From Rhizophagus irregularis (lineage: Eukaryota > Glomeromycota > Glomeromycetes > Glomerales > Glomeraceae), in assembly GCF_026210795.1 (NCBI RefSeq), contig NC_089436.1, positions 4,836,001 through 4,900,000 on the forward strand: DNA of 64,000 bases, read 5' to 3'. Position numbers and translations under genes: made by a program. Every line of letters starts with the position of its first letter. Position 1 is the first letter of the stretch. Below are positions 11,900-24,045 of this stretch, in pieces. The notes under the pieces are model-generated. The model made no database searches. It was not told the origin of the DNA and saw nothing but the letters and a program-made list of their open reading frames with translations.

Positions 11900-14095
11900 G
11901 GACTACACGACATATTTATAGTTGAAGTTTTCTCTCTAGCTCATAACTTTTTTTCCTTCCGCGTTTCTTCTTTTATTTACGAAAAGAGTTTTTTTTATAT
12001 ACTGCTCGCCTCTTCCCACATACAATATTATAGATTTATTTTTATATCTTCCCTTATACATATTTTATTATGTCTCTTCAAAACCTATTACTTTTTCTCC
12101 GTCAAAAAATTCTTTTCTCGTCTCTATGAAAAAATTCATGTGACCAAACCCAATCGAACAAACTTCTTTGAGTTAGTTGATCAACATCCCGACATCATCT
12201 AACCCTTATAGATATAAATCAACAAATACACTTTCTTGTTACAAAAAATTCTCCCACGCCGTATTCAACAAAATATTTTCTTGTATCAAATCACGTGCTA
12301 ATAATTCATCCACATCCAAATCGTATAACTTTAAATTTTCGTATAAAAAATATAGATTCTACTTCGGTATTTACACCCCCTGTAACCATTTAATCATGGA
12401 AAACATCAACAACGAGTTTCAGACATTTCTGGGCGGTAGTTGTTCGACTCGTCACCTTTCATCATGTCCAACAATAGACGCGCTTGCATCACGCATCAAC
12501 ATGATTTCTTCAAAGTTTTATCAATCCTTATGCAACCTCTCGCTGATAACACGTTACCTAAACGTGATCGCCACAAAGTGTTACACGCTAATCGATGTTT
12601 TGATTTATGGAAGAAGAAAGAATCTAAAACGATCTTTTCACATCGCCTTGATATTAAATACCAAATGTATTATAAGGCAAATGGTTTCAAATACACCCTT
12701 AGTAATACTTGCAGTCGCATGTATTATTAACAATATTCACAACTGGAATTTATTGAAAGCAAACACGAAACGTCAACGTGCTCGTTTTGAACGCACGAAA
12801 AATCGTATTTTTAGATCTAACAAACCAAATCCTATCATCAACCCTCAAGATCGACTCTACGCTGCGAGACAGAAAACTTTCCTCTTTTCTTAAGACCAAC
12901 AAATCCGCAAACCTATAATGCATATCTGAGATATAAAATATGATATATCCCGGACACTTCAGACTATACCTTTTTGTCCTTTACACACAAAATTCAACGG
13001 AACATGATCACGAACAGCTTTAAAGAACCAGTCTGATAGTTCACCTTTACCTATCAACGATATTACTATAAACGATCCTATCCTCAACAAACAACTGACC
13101 CACAGGTTAGTAACACAACGGAAGACAGCTCTGAACCCAGCGCTGCGCTCCATAGGCACCCTTACCTCCTAGCGTTTAGTCAAACCTGAAGATCTCCCTT
13201 ACGTTCCCCAATCTCTTTATTCTCAAAATCTGGCAAAACTTATTATCCTCCTGGTAGTAACCAATGGAGAAGAGCCATTCAAATTAAAACGCAAAGATGC
13301 AGAATCTAAACGAAAACAAGCTGCTATGGTAGCAAAGAAGAAGAAGTAAATACCGAGAAGGCTCGTTATCACGGCACAACGTCACATCGATACGACCAAA
13401 CACAACACGAAATTGGTATTCTTACCAATTTTCAGAACGTTTTTCACCAACGTGCGAAACCTCCGCGTTACGATAAAATTAAATCAAAAACTGTCTTAAT
13501 GAACGATGCTATGACCAATATATTCAATGTGAGTGGTCTTGATACCTCTAAACAAATTTTTTGGCGACATACCTGTTGTTGCTTATATGACGACACTAAA
13601 GAAATTGAACGTAGACCTAATAAACGAGACGTTCTTACGTCATTCCCATTATCATGTTACGAACGAAAAATCCAAACCAAAAACTCAACTAATCATTGAT
13701 ACCCCCATTCTTGTATTCAAAATAATACCTCTACTAACACTCAACACAATTTAGAATAGTGTGAATCATCCTATACCTAACAGTATTTACGTATGGTGGC
13801 CCTCGGGTCAAAAGGAAAATACGGGCTCTGGTTCTTTTACACTTTAGTTGCTTCTTCTTTTTCTTATTATTCTTCTATCCCTTAATTTTTATCTTAACAT
13901 TTAACCCTGTTCGATTACTGATGCTGCGACTATGTCACTGTCATCAGGTTCTTTCGAAGGGTGGGTCCTGTATGGGATGTGCATTTCTCGTCGATTGTAT
14001 ATACCTAATTAGCATGTAATTATTTCTTCTGTAATTTTGTATTGTATCAGAAGATTGCCTGCCTTTCTTGAAATAAAAATAAAAAATAAAGCTGA
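11900..14095 (+). mobile_element. Decayed repeat, possibly a non-LTR (LINE-like) element
   Basis: This block is clearly richer in G+C than its surroundings and uses C-rich codons (ATC, AAC, CGT), unlike the neighbouring host genes. Translation gives several coherent but short protein-like stretches in different frames. Examples are a basic segment around 12740-12890, a Lys/Arg-rich EEPFKLKRKDAESKRKQAA stretch near 13270-13330, and IPVVAYMTTLKKLNVDLINE near 13570-13620. No frame is open throughout. The block ends in an A-rich tail (AATAAAAATAAAAAATAAAG) near 14071-14092, as non-LTR elements often do. No reverse transcriptase motif and no LTRs were recognised. The family is therefore a guess, the element is clearly broken, and the ends are approximate. 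Confidence 0.35.
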
Positions 14096-14248
14096 TCGCG
14101 ATAATATTACAAATAATTTTAATATGCTTAATTATTATTTTATTTTCTATTTTATTTTATAATTTTATATTTAATTTTAATTTACAGCATTACATAAAGT
14201 ATTTGTAAATGTGCAATTCTACTTTTACTTATACTAAAATTAATTTTT

Positions 14249-15979
14249 CTAAAAAAATTTTTGACGTCTCTTTTTAATTTGATGGCGTACTTCTTCATTT
14301 TTCAAACCACGAACTTGATGTTGGAGAATAGAGACAATATATTTAACAATTTGTTTTGCCTGTTCCAACTCTTCACTATCAAACTCACATTGATGTGGAC
14401 CAGATACTTCAATTGTTGGATCTTCTGGAGAGCCAGCCCATTGAATAAAATACCATTGTAATGCATTCGTTACAATTCCATACATAAGAACCGGAACTTT
14501 ATCACTATCGCTATTATCTATTTCACCTATCTTCTTACACTTTCGTGTTAATGTCTAAAAAAAAAAATATATATAAATATTAAATACATAAAAATAGCAA
14601 TAAAAAAAATGGAATAATAGTAAATAAAATAGTAAATAATGTATGATGATCTTCTAACCTCTACAGCACTGCGTATTTGCACAATGTTCTGAGCAGCTCC
14701 TTTCTCAAAATCTTCTTTCTTAACTACTGCGACTAATGTCAATTTACTTTCAACATAAGCAGCAAAGTCAGTGAGACCATAGCCACAGCTTCCATCAAGC
14801 CATTCTTTAGCTTTGATCTGAAGATTTTCTTCTATTGATTGGACACATTTTACAGCTGTGGTCATGAATGCAGAAATGAACTCTCGGCAGGTTGGTTCAT
14901 TACGAACAACATATTTGAAAGTACTTTTTTTTTTTTAAGCTCATCAACAAATAATTTGAGTTCCACTTGAGTAATTTCAGGATCAGGTTTTTTAAGATCG
15001 TCTTTAATAGAAAAATCATATGAGAAACTATAGCACCAAATCACGTTTTTCAAATAAAAAAAAACCATACCCATTTTAAATGTAGGAATATCGCCTATGG
15101 ATGATCCGTCTTGATGCAAAAACTCCTTGAGAACTTCACCTATTTCCCAATCATCATATGCTTTCTTACCTATAAAAGAAAGGAAATAAATGAGAATTCA
15201 TACAACTGTTATATAATATAATTTAATAATTTATCAACCTTTAACCCGAATAGAAAGACTGATTTCGCGTTCGTCACTGTCTTCCGAAGGTTGAATATTT
15301 GCCACTATATTATTGAGCGCAAATTCATTCATGATCTGTTCCTCCTCGCTTTTCTTATTATCTTGACTGTACACAAAAAAATATTGGGAGTTTCTCAAGT
15401 TTTCCCATTTCGTTTCTACTCCATGACGTATAAGGTACCAAAGACCACTGTTGTGCGGAAACCTTTTTTTGTACCAGGACGTGAATAAATTGCAGCGAAC
15501 AACAACTACAGACGGAAGAAAGACATGAGCACGAGACATATAGGTGTAACAAAATACTTTTGAAAATATTTACCTTGAGAGTCAGATAAGGGATAACGCA
15601 CAACAAGAGGATCTTGGTCTGTTGTATTCAAAGTACTAACGAGGGTACCTGGACAAATAGGCGTGATACGATCACCATACCTAAAGAATTCGAGTCTCTC
15701 TGGCTGAACGTCACTAAGAACTTCTTTTTCACAAAGTCTAGGTTCGATATCAACCAAGTCAGGCTCTGGATCAGTAATTTTCCACTTAACACTTAATTTA
15801 ACAGGGTTTTCGTTCTCAATAAGGACCCACAGCTTTACAACTCTTAGATTTTCACGAATCGACTTTAAAGATTCCATTTTCAGAAAGATAACCACAAATT
15901 TAGCAAGAATCGACAATTTATTCTTACACTCAAGAGGATAGCTGATAGCAATTTTATAAATAAAATTTCTCAGTTTCAC
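14249..15979 (-). CDS. Protein with PD-(D/E)XK nuclease-like core, Crinkler-related type
   Basis: Exons on the minus strand are about 15574-15979, 15239-15505, 15071-15169, 14659-15001 and 14249-14554, with usable GT-AG borders. The start could be 15979 or the internal Met at 15877. The N-terminal part (VVKLWVLIENENPVKLSVKW, then an acidic WKITDPEP segment) resembles nothing I can name. The C-terminal part has the pattern GYGLTDFAAYVE...LTLVAVVKKEDFEKGAAQN, followed by helices and YGIVTNALQWYFIQW. That layout (G-x-D, a beta strand, a K, then the GxAQN helix) matches the restriction-endonuclease-like cores found in fungal Crinkler-type and related proteins. The middle and C-terminal parts lie in different frames, so the model has one frame change, which may be a sequence error or real decay. 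Whether it is an active nuclease is unknown, and any role in host interaction is inference. Confidence 0.55.
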
Positions 15980-16832
15980 AAATTCTGAATCACAAAAAAT
16001 ATCTTAAAAAGTTACACAAAAGAATTTATCAATCACTAAAATTGCGAAATGCATAGATTGGTAATAATAGTGTTTTTTGCTATAATTTTTACTACCAATG
16101 TAAGGATTATTATTTTATAATAATAAAACAATTTTTTAATAAAAATTTTTACTTAAGTGTAATTTCAAAGCGAAATTTAGGCACTTTAGCCAAAGTAAAT
16201 TGCCTTTAAAAGTCAAGGTAAATTACTTGCAATTAAATTTTCATTAAAGTTTGCTAGATATTTATGAAGGAAGCTATTGGTATTTTTAAATTTAATACTT
16301 TTTAATATTTTTTTGTAATAAAAGATAAATATTAAGTTTACTATTTGTTTTTAATAATAAATTTTAATAATTTGTATTAAAAATTATAGATAAAAAGTTT
16401 TTATAATGATCGATTTTTCAATAATATTGCCTTAAAAAATTGATACTAATATATGAAACTAATGATTAATAATGATTATTTTTGGAAGCCACTGTATCGA
16501 ATTGTTTTAAAAAATAAAAATGTCACATGATAAGATTAAATTTAATAAACAAATTTAGTCAACAGGAAACTTGTGTATTATCATGTCGATGCGGAAGCAG
16601 ATAAGCCCACGGGTACCCGTTTATCCTGACGATTCATTATCGCTAATCACATTGTTATATTACCAAATATATCCTCATTTACATTATAATGAAACTCAAT
16701 AAGAAATTCTTTTTTAAGAAACTGAAATATAAAATAATAACAACAATAACAATAATAACGAAATTTCTTTCTCCACAATAATTTTTTATTTCTCTTTCTT
16801 TTTTTTTTCAACATTGTCTTAAGTGAAAAAAG
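15980..16832. other. Divergent intergenic region
   Basis: The region lies between the nuclease-like gene (-) and the kinase gene (+), so it should carry both promoters. It holds a TCACATGA motif at 16523-16530, 303 bases before the kinase start, and a pyrimidine-rich tract just before that start (about 16766-16812). Nothing else is recognised. Confidence 0.5.
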
Positions 16833-19128
16833 ATGTTTGATGATAAATTTAAAGGTGATTTGATTAAAAAAATCAAAAAAATAATTACCAATAAACCTGA
16901 TGATAATTGGCTTAATTGGTTAGAAGAAGCAATATCAAAAAAATATATTAAATATTATGAATATGAAAGTTTTAAAAATATTCAAATAATTGGTCAAGGA
17001 CATTTTGGAAAAGTATTTCGTGTTAATTATAAAGATTCGGAACAATATTTTGCATTAAAATCATTTTCTAATTTGAACGCTTTAACTGTTAAGGAAATCG
17101 TTCATGAGGTAAATCTGAAATATAAAAATGATAATCTTTTTATTTTATTTTATTTTTTTCTTTTCTTTAAATTTATGATTTACATGATCTTTAATTTATA
17201 TTAAAGCTTAAACTACAACGTGAAGTTGATTATCATAATAATATTATTCGTTTTCATGGAATTACAAGTATGTTTAGTTTTTTTTAAAAATGTAATATAT
17301 ATTATTTGTATTATTTAATGTAACACAAAAAACTTATGAATTAAAATAATAATCCAGAAAATCAAGGTGAATCAAAAAATTATTTATTAGTATTAGAATA
17401 TGCAAGTGATGGAACGCTTCGTGATTATTTGAAAAAAAAATTTGATGATCTTTCCTGGGATCAAAAACATGATCTTGCTCTTCAAATAGCTTGTGCTGTT
17501 TCATGTTTACATAATGAAAATATCTTACATTGTGATTTGGTAAATATTTAATTTTATAATTTTATTAAGATTTTAAAAATATATATCATATATAATATAT
17601 TAACTTTTTATTTTTAATTAGCATCCTGGTAATATATTAGTTCATCAAAATATCATTAAACTTGCTGATTTCGGATTATCAAAAAGAATTGAAGAGGCAA
17701 CCAACCCTCAATCAAATCTACATGGCGTAGTTCCTTATGTTGATCCGAAAAGATTCGAAAATCCATCATATGAATTAAATGAAAAGAGTGATGTATATAG
17801 TGTTGGTGTTTTATTATGGGAATTATCAAGTGGTAAACCACCTTTTCATAATAAATCAGATGAAATAGCTTTGACTATTATACAAGGCAATAGAGAGGAA
17901 CCAGTTTCAGATCCGGATATTCCTTCCGATTACGTTAAACTTTATAAAGGTAAATTGTGTTCTTAATTGTTTATTTAAATAAAAATATATATATATATAT
18001 ATTTTTACATGAAAATAATTAATGTATATAATCTTAGAATGTTGGGATGGTGAACCAGACAATCGTCCAAATATGGAACAAGTAACATCACGACTAAGAA
18101 ATATGTTAAACAAAAATGATGATCAAACAGATGATGATTTATTATCATACATTCAAAGCGAACACATTTCGTTTAATAGTTTACCAATGTCTTCATATTT
18201 TAATAACGTACCATCAGGAGAACTGAACGAAGCTTTGGAGATTCAAGAGAATCAAACGATAGAAATAGATCATAATAATGAACAAAAATTGATTGATGAT
18301 ATAATAGATTTTATGTGGAGGAAAACAAATGAAGGAAGAGAATCGAGATTAAAAGATCATGTTTCTAAAATTATTAATCAAAGAATTTTAAATTGGTTAT
18401 CATCAAATAATCAAAATAATTTAAATTGTAATTTTTTACTTGGTTATTTTCATTATAAAGGAATTAGAATGGGTGAAGACAGAACAAAAGCATTCGAATT
18501 ATTTCATAATGCTGAAAATCAAGATCATGATTTAACATTATATTATCTTGGAATATGTTATCAATATGGATATGGAACTACTAAAGATGAAAATTCAGCT
18601 TTTAACTGTTTTTTCAAATTATCTGAAAAAGATATTGCTGCAGGTCATTCACGAATTGGACATTGTTATGCAAAAGGAATAGGCGTTAAAAATGATAAGA
18701 AATTGGCTATCGATTATTATGAAAAAGCTGCTAATAATGGAAATTTAGCCGCAAAATACAATCTTGGTAACTGTTATTTAGTTGGAAAATTAGTTAATAA
18801 AGATGTGAAAAAGGGGTTTGAATTAATTCAACAAACGGCTGAAATTGAATTTTCTTTAAATGGAATAACAATGTTGGGATTTTGTTACCATAATGGAATT
18901 GGAACACAAGAAGATAAAGAAGCAGCGTTTAAATTATACAAAAAAGCTGCAAACTTGGGTGATAAAGTAGCTCAATATAATCTTGCACAAATGTATGAAA
19001 AAGAAGACAATACTATGAAAGATATAAATAATGCAATTCGTTGGTATAAGGAATCTGGTTATAAAGACTCTGTGAAAAGAGCAAAAAAACTTTTAAAAAT
19101 TAAAGTAGAAGACTTCTTTGACATTTGA
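16833..19128 (+). CDS. Protein kinase with C-terminal Sel1 repeats
   Basis: Five exons (16833-17108, 17207-17267, 17358-17539, 17622-17949, 18038-19128) sum to 1,938 nt, or 645 residues. The kinase domain covers about residues 47-310. It has a Gly-rich loop (IGQGHFGKVF), an ATP-binding Lys in YFALKSF, a catalytic loop HCDLHPGN, a DFG motif in LADFGLSK, SDVYSVGVLLWEL, and ECWDGEPDNRP. The catalytic loop has HCD where classical kinases have HRD, a form seen in tyrosine-kinase-like (TKL) families of these fungi. After an acidic linker come at least five Sel1-type repeats of about 36 residues (for example LGYFHYKGIRMGEDRTKAFE and LGICYQYGYGTTKDENSAF), which usually bind partner proteins. Kinase plus Sel1 genes form a large expanded family in Rhizophagus. 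The substrate is unknown. The gene appears intact. Confidence 0.92.
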
Positions 19129-22100
19129 ATTAGTATAGATAAATTTTACAGTAAGAATAGACTATATGTAATACAATTTCTTTTAAAAAAAGTATTAGTA
19201 CATAATAAAGTCAAAATTAATATTTTCGAACTTGTAGCTGATAACGAACATATGTATTTTTAATCATGTGGCCAATTTATAAAATCATTTGAAACGTTAC
19301 ACAGTTTATAACCTCAAATTCTGTGAACGAAACATTTCGTGTATTAAATGAATTTGGTGGTGGTAACAATTTCTTTTACTATGATGATTGATTCTGTTAC
19401 AATGAATATTCAGGGAAAATGAATCTACCGTCTAGCACTGCATATCTGATAGTATCCACCCCCACTTTATAAGACCCCGAGTATTTTACTAGATACAAAA
19501 ATTTTACCCTCAATTAGTAACCCCCCTAATTCTGGTAACTTAGGCTTAATTCTGGTAAAAATTATATTTTATACACTTATATAATACCCGGTATCTCACA
19601 AAAATTATCCCCGGACCCCGGGTATTACTCAATTTTTGAACCAGATTTTTTTGTATAACTATATGCAGTGCTACAGTTGCTACAGTTATTCCACGAAATG
19701 ATTTTTTTTTTTAGTTAGCAACGCGTTTATTAAATTAGAATCGAATTCGATTACATAAATTTTTACAAACACCTAGAATAAATCATATTACCCTCTATAA
19801 CTAACCGATCTAGTCTAGTGTAATTTCTAATCTAATAAACGCAAAAAAATTGATGATGCCGCGTATATAAATAAAACATTGTTCTTAGATACATCAGAAA
19901 GTCCTGAAATTATTAAATGGTATTAGTTTATACTTTATACATTTCATTAGATCACGAAGTAATTCAATAAATTCATGGAGTCATCCAGAAATAGTAAAAT
20001 TCTTGACAGGTATTATTAATTATATTGGAAAATATATTTGTGAGGTTAATATCAACAAGTAATACATATGAAAAATTGTATTGTCCCCAAAAAAAATCTA
20101 TCTACTAAAAAGTTTCATAAACGATAACAGATACGTTGTTTTTACATTTATAAATATGGTATTTGAAGATTTGACGATCCTTCCTTTCTTAAATAATACT
20201 CAATCAGGAATTTATTTCCTTTTTAGAAACTGGCCGGTATTATTATAATTCCGACTCTGAAGAAATAGTTTATCTGGACCTTTACTTCTATATGTATTTC
20301 TCAAGGTTTAAGTAATATTTTTGAAGAAATCAAAAAAAGGTGATGAAATTAATTGTAATAAACAATTAAATACTACGAATTTTCTGAACACGTGACATTT
20401 AAATTTGGAGCGACTTCACTATATCAAAGGGCAGACTAATAATACAAAAAGTAAATTATAAAATTATTTATTCATTCTATTATTTATATATTAATATAAT
20501 ATTTACATATAATTTAAACTAACTTGTAAGTTACAATACAAAAAAACCAGTTCCAATTATCAAAACCCAAGTAATCAATGAATTTGTAATTAAAGAGTAA
20601 ACTTAAATCACTTCTTTATAATATCATCCATCTACAATATAATTTCTAGGATTGCTTTTTAAATATTTTTAATAAATATATATAAAAATTGAATTTTCTT
20701 ATCATTGGTAACAGGCTAGCTCTTTTTGGTAAGACACTTCTTTCAATATCATTACCTTTCAGTAAATCTTTATATATTCAGGTAAAAATTAAATCATGCA
20801 TGGACAATTTTGTTTTGATCTATCCTGTTTATAGAATATTGCGTCAAACTGTTCTTTAACTTCTTTTCTTGTGATGGTATGATTGGTGTCAACATTTACT
20901 ACTATATATTCATTTTCTCTTTTTTTCTTTTGGTCTTAATATATTCCATCTTTCTTAGTAATAGTACTGTATATTTACTTAAATTATAATGAATTTATCT
21001 TTACTGCATACAAGTTACAACGTATACCTTTTAAATGTTTTTGGAAAATATTATAGTAATTTGTAGGCTAGTTTTTCTGTCAAATTTAAAGTAAATTCTG
21101 ATATACTCTAAGACTATTACCACTACATTTATAATTAACTACTGACTTATCATTTAGTAATAAAGGAAAGATGCATAACCGATCCCTCCTTCAGAGTCAG
21201 TAGATCTTTATTAACAATAAAATTATGATACTTTAAGAACATGGAAAGATCAGTGATTTTTCTGAATTATTACCATATCAACATGGTTTCCCTTATACCA
21301 TGGTTTCCCTTATGTATAAAGTCAGTTTCTCAACAATTTATCCTGTTAAAATAAATAGATAGTTCAGATAACCAACTGAATAGATTTGCTTTTTACATCA
21401 ACTTTTATTTATGAATTCTTGTAAGGCTTAGGGCTTTGGAGAAATACTAAATTTCATGTCAAGATATTCTCCAAATATATCAAGTATATCAAGTTCTATG
21501 TCTACTGGTAAATATTATTTTGTTACTTAAAAAATATTTTTTTTAGCCATTATAAATGTTGGGAATGATATTGAGTTGTAAAATTTTTCCAATAAGTGGC
21601 TTAAAGTGTATGAATAATATCGTAAATGTTGTATATTCTTTACACTAAAAGCTTCTTTTTTTTTCTTTTAACATGTTGAGATGGAAAACAAGATAAATTG
21701 TTTCAGATATAAAATGTTATAAAAAACTAAAAGAAATGTTACAAAGAAAAATAATCCAGAGGAGAATTTGTTAACTGTTAATAAATTAAATCAATCACTA
21801 ATTAAATTAATCGCCATACCTGGCAAACAAAAAGTATCTGATTTAGTATCACAAATGAATTAATCATGACAAATTAATAAATGAATTAATAAACCGAAAT
21901 GTGATAATAATAGTAAAAATGATTGTAATCAAAATTAAACCGTGTATGATTCCACTAGATAGAAAGTGGATGGATTGGTATGGATTGATGTATAAACTAT
22001 AAAGTATAATCCCTTTTCATAAACTTTATCGTCACGCGAACCCATAAATAGAAATATTACGTGCGTTTATATTTAAAAATGGCTAATACGAGTATTGTAT

Positions 22101-22977
22101 CACTCGTATTGTTTTCCATGATTAATATTTTCATTAATCGCTGAAAAAATATTACAAAAAAAAAAGTAATGATTAGATTATCATCGAAGATAAAAAAATT
22201 ATTGACCGACTTTTGTAGTTTGCTGTTAATTAAGTTCGGTACAAATGTTTGGCCTTTTTACGAATTGAAATAAAGTACACAGAAATCAAGCAGGAAAAAG
22301 AATTTTTCTTTTTATTACTAGTTTAGTATCTTGAATAAAAAAACCATTCTTATAAATTTACTGCGCCACATGCACATTATGTGCCATATGAAGGAAATAA
22401 ACGATATCTAAATACGACAAAAAATAATATTTTCGATATCTTATTTATATAAAAAAATAGATAAGATAAAATTATATTTTTCATTTCTAACATTCTAACA
22501 TGGGTACGTTGGCTTTTTTTTTAATAATTACGTATGTGTAAGCACGCGTAATTTTATTTTATATAGACAAGATTCTTATAACAAATATTTTATTTAGATA
22601 TAATACGTATAATACCGACTGTAAATTAATGTAAAAACCCCACACATGGAACCGTAAAAAAAAAACACGTAAATGTCGTAAATATGAAAAACGAAAATCT
22701 AAGTACGTAATAATAATAATTGATTCATCCGATCTGTCGAGTAACACAAAGAATAGATCCTTTATCTTATATCTTATATCTTAACTTTTCCTGTTCCTTT
22801 TGAGAATTCTTATATTGCAAAATAACTAAATTACTATATTATATTATATTTATTCATTTGTTTTACCGTATAATATTTAAATAATTCTCTATATTAATTT
22901 TTTTATTGTTTTTTTTTTAAAGAGCGCTTAATATCATAATTTTGATGAGTGGATTTGATTCACCCGCATATTATTTA
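19129..22977. other. Gene-free spacer of about 3.8 kb
   Basis: No gene is supported. It contains a Tc1/mariner-like inverted-repeat element at 19435-19671, a small hairpin (AATACGAGT/ACTCGTATT) near 22085-22112 and a TGGCGCAGT motif on the minus strand at 22360-22368. Scattered short frames around 19850-20350 may be remnants of genes but cannot be assigned. Confidence 0.5.
19435..19671. mobile_element. Tc1/mariner-like MITE (237 bp)
   Basis: The ends are GCACTGCATAT and ATATGCAGTGC, an 11-bp perfect inverted repeat. TA dinucleotides lie just outside at 19433-19434 and 19672-19673, as expected for Tc1/mariner target sites. The interior is rich in CCCC/GGGG runs (CCACCCCC, CCCGGACCCCGGG) and has two AATTCTGGTAA copies. 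There is no coding capacity. Confidence 0.65.
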
Positions 22978-23879
22978 CTAAATAATCAATGTTATCGAAA
23001 TGATTATTATATAAAAGAAGAATTGGAAGTAACTCCATGTTGTATCATTTGAATTATTTGAGTTGCTTGAATTATTTGAATTTTTCGATTTACTCGAATT
23101 ATTCGAATTTTTTGAATTTTTTGAATTTTTTGAACGTAATAAAGAATATTCATGATAAATTCGATCCTCTTTTAATTTTGTAGGAGCCAATTTACATATC
23201 GTTGAACAATTTTTTGATATTTCATCTTCACTACTATTATTTTCATTATCAGTAGCGATATATTGTTCAACATAATCATTGAATTGAATTTTTCGATTAT
23301 TCGTATCATCATTATTTTCGGTAGATAATAAAATTGGTTCAAATGTTGAATCATTTTCTCGATTTTTCTTTTCTTGTCTTTTAATCATGGGGCAAAGTAT
23401 TTCCAACATTGGTTTTTTCTTTAAACATGATTTTTTTGATGATGATATATAATTTGATTTATCTTCATTATATTGTAAATTAGATAAAGTTTCAATATTA
23501 TTTGACCAAGCAGGTCCATATAACCAAGTTATATCATCATCCTTCAACCTATTAAGAATAAAAAGATAAATATATAAGTATCATTTATCAATATATTACA
23601 CTTTACTCAAATATATTATATTTACCAATTTAATTCTTTAGGGTTAAGGGTTTTAAGATTATATTTTTGTTTTGCCCAAACTCTCCAAGAAGCATTTTCA
23701 AGTCGAATACCATTATCAAATATTTTCTTTTGTTTAGTCATTACTTTCCAAGAGATCCAAACATTTTCATTTTTCCAATCATGAGAAAGATAATCAACAT
23801 GAATTTTAGAATGATATTGAATACCGGGAATAATATCAATTGAATCATCATCATTTGTCATTTTTTTATAACGCTTCAT
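22978..23879 (-). CDS. Reg1/Hex2-like PP1 regulatory subunit
   Basis: Two exons (23626-23879 and 22978-23548) give 274 residues. The N-terminal part has the conserved RLENASWRVW motif (about residues 64-73) of the fungal AreA-GATA-like/DUF1752 domain, shared by yeast Reg1 and relatives. In the middle, RKIQFNDYVEQYIA (about residues 150-163) matches the region of Reg1/Hex2 that carries the RVxF-type docking motif (KIQF) for protein phosphatase 1. In yeast, Reg1 targets PP1 (Glc7) to the kinase Snf1 and to glucose repression; a similar role here is inference. The protein is far shorter than yeast Reg1. Its end is odd: a low-complexity Asn/Ser/Lys run made by a tandem 9-nt pattern, then a hydrophobic C-terminus (YFQFFFYIIIISITLII) that could anchor it in a membrane. 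No breaks are seen. Confidence 0.8.
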
Positions 23880-24030
23880 CGTTTTTTTAATGGGAATTTT
23901 GACGATCCTGATTTTCTTATTTTGTTTCGAAAAAATTTAATTTACGAATATTATTATTTTATTTATATTCTCTCCTCTCTTTGGACTTTTTTAAAAAAAA
24001 TGAAATATAATATTTTTGAAATTTAAATTT

Positions 24031-24045
24031 CTCTCTCTCTCTCTC
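24031..24045. repeat. (CT)n microsatellite
   Basis: About seven CT units in a row, in the upstream region of the Reg1-like gene. It may act as a promoter tract, but that is not shown. Confidence 0.8.

Larger units (their letters stand above)
9583..14248. other. Long spacer with MITE-like element and decayed repeat
   Basis: It begins with the LCB1 promoter region (9583 to about 9900). A worn inverted-repeat element lies at 10484-10855, a TGGCGCAGT motif at 11870-11878, and a G+C-richer decayed repeat at about 11900-14095. Open frames at 9934-10257 and 11036-11287 show no domain, no splice context and no codon character, so they are not called as genes. Confidence 0.5.

Noticed and set aside
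12959-13159. 66-codon minus-strand frame in the G+C-rich block
   Set aside because: It is antisense to the apparent direction of the decayed repeat and has no motif.
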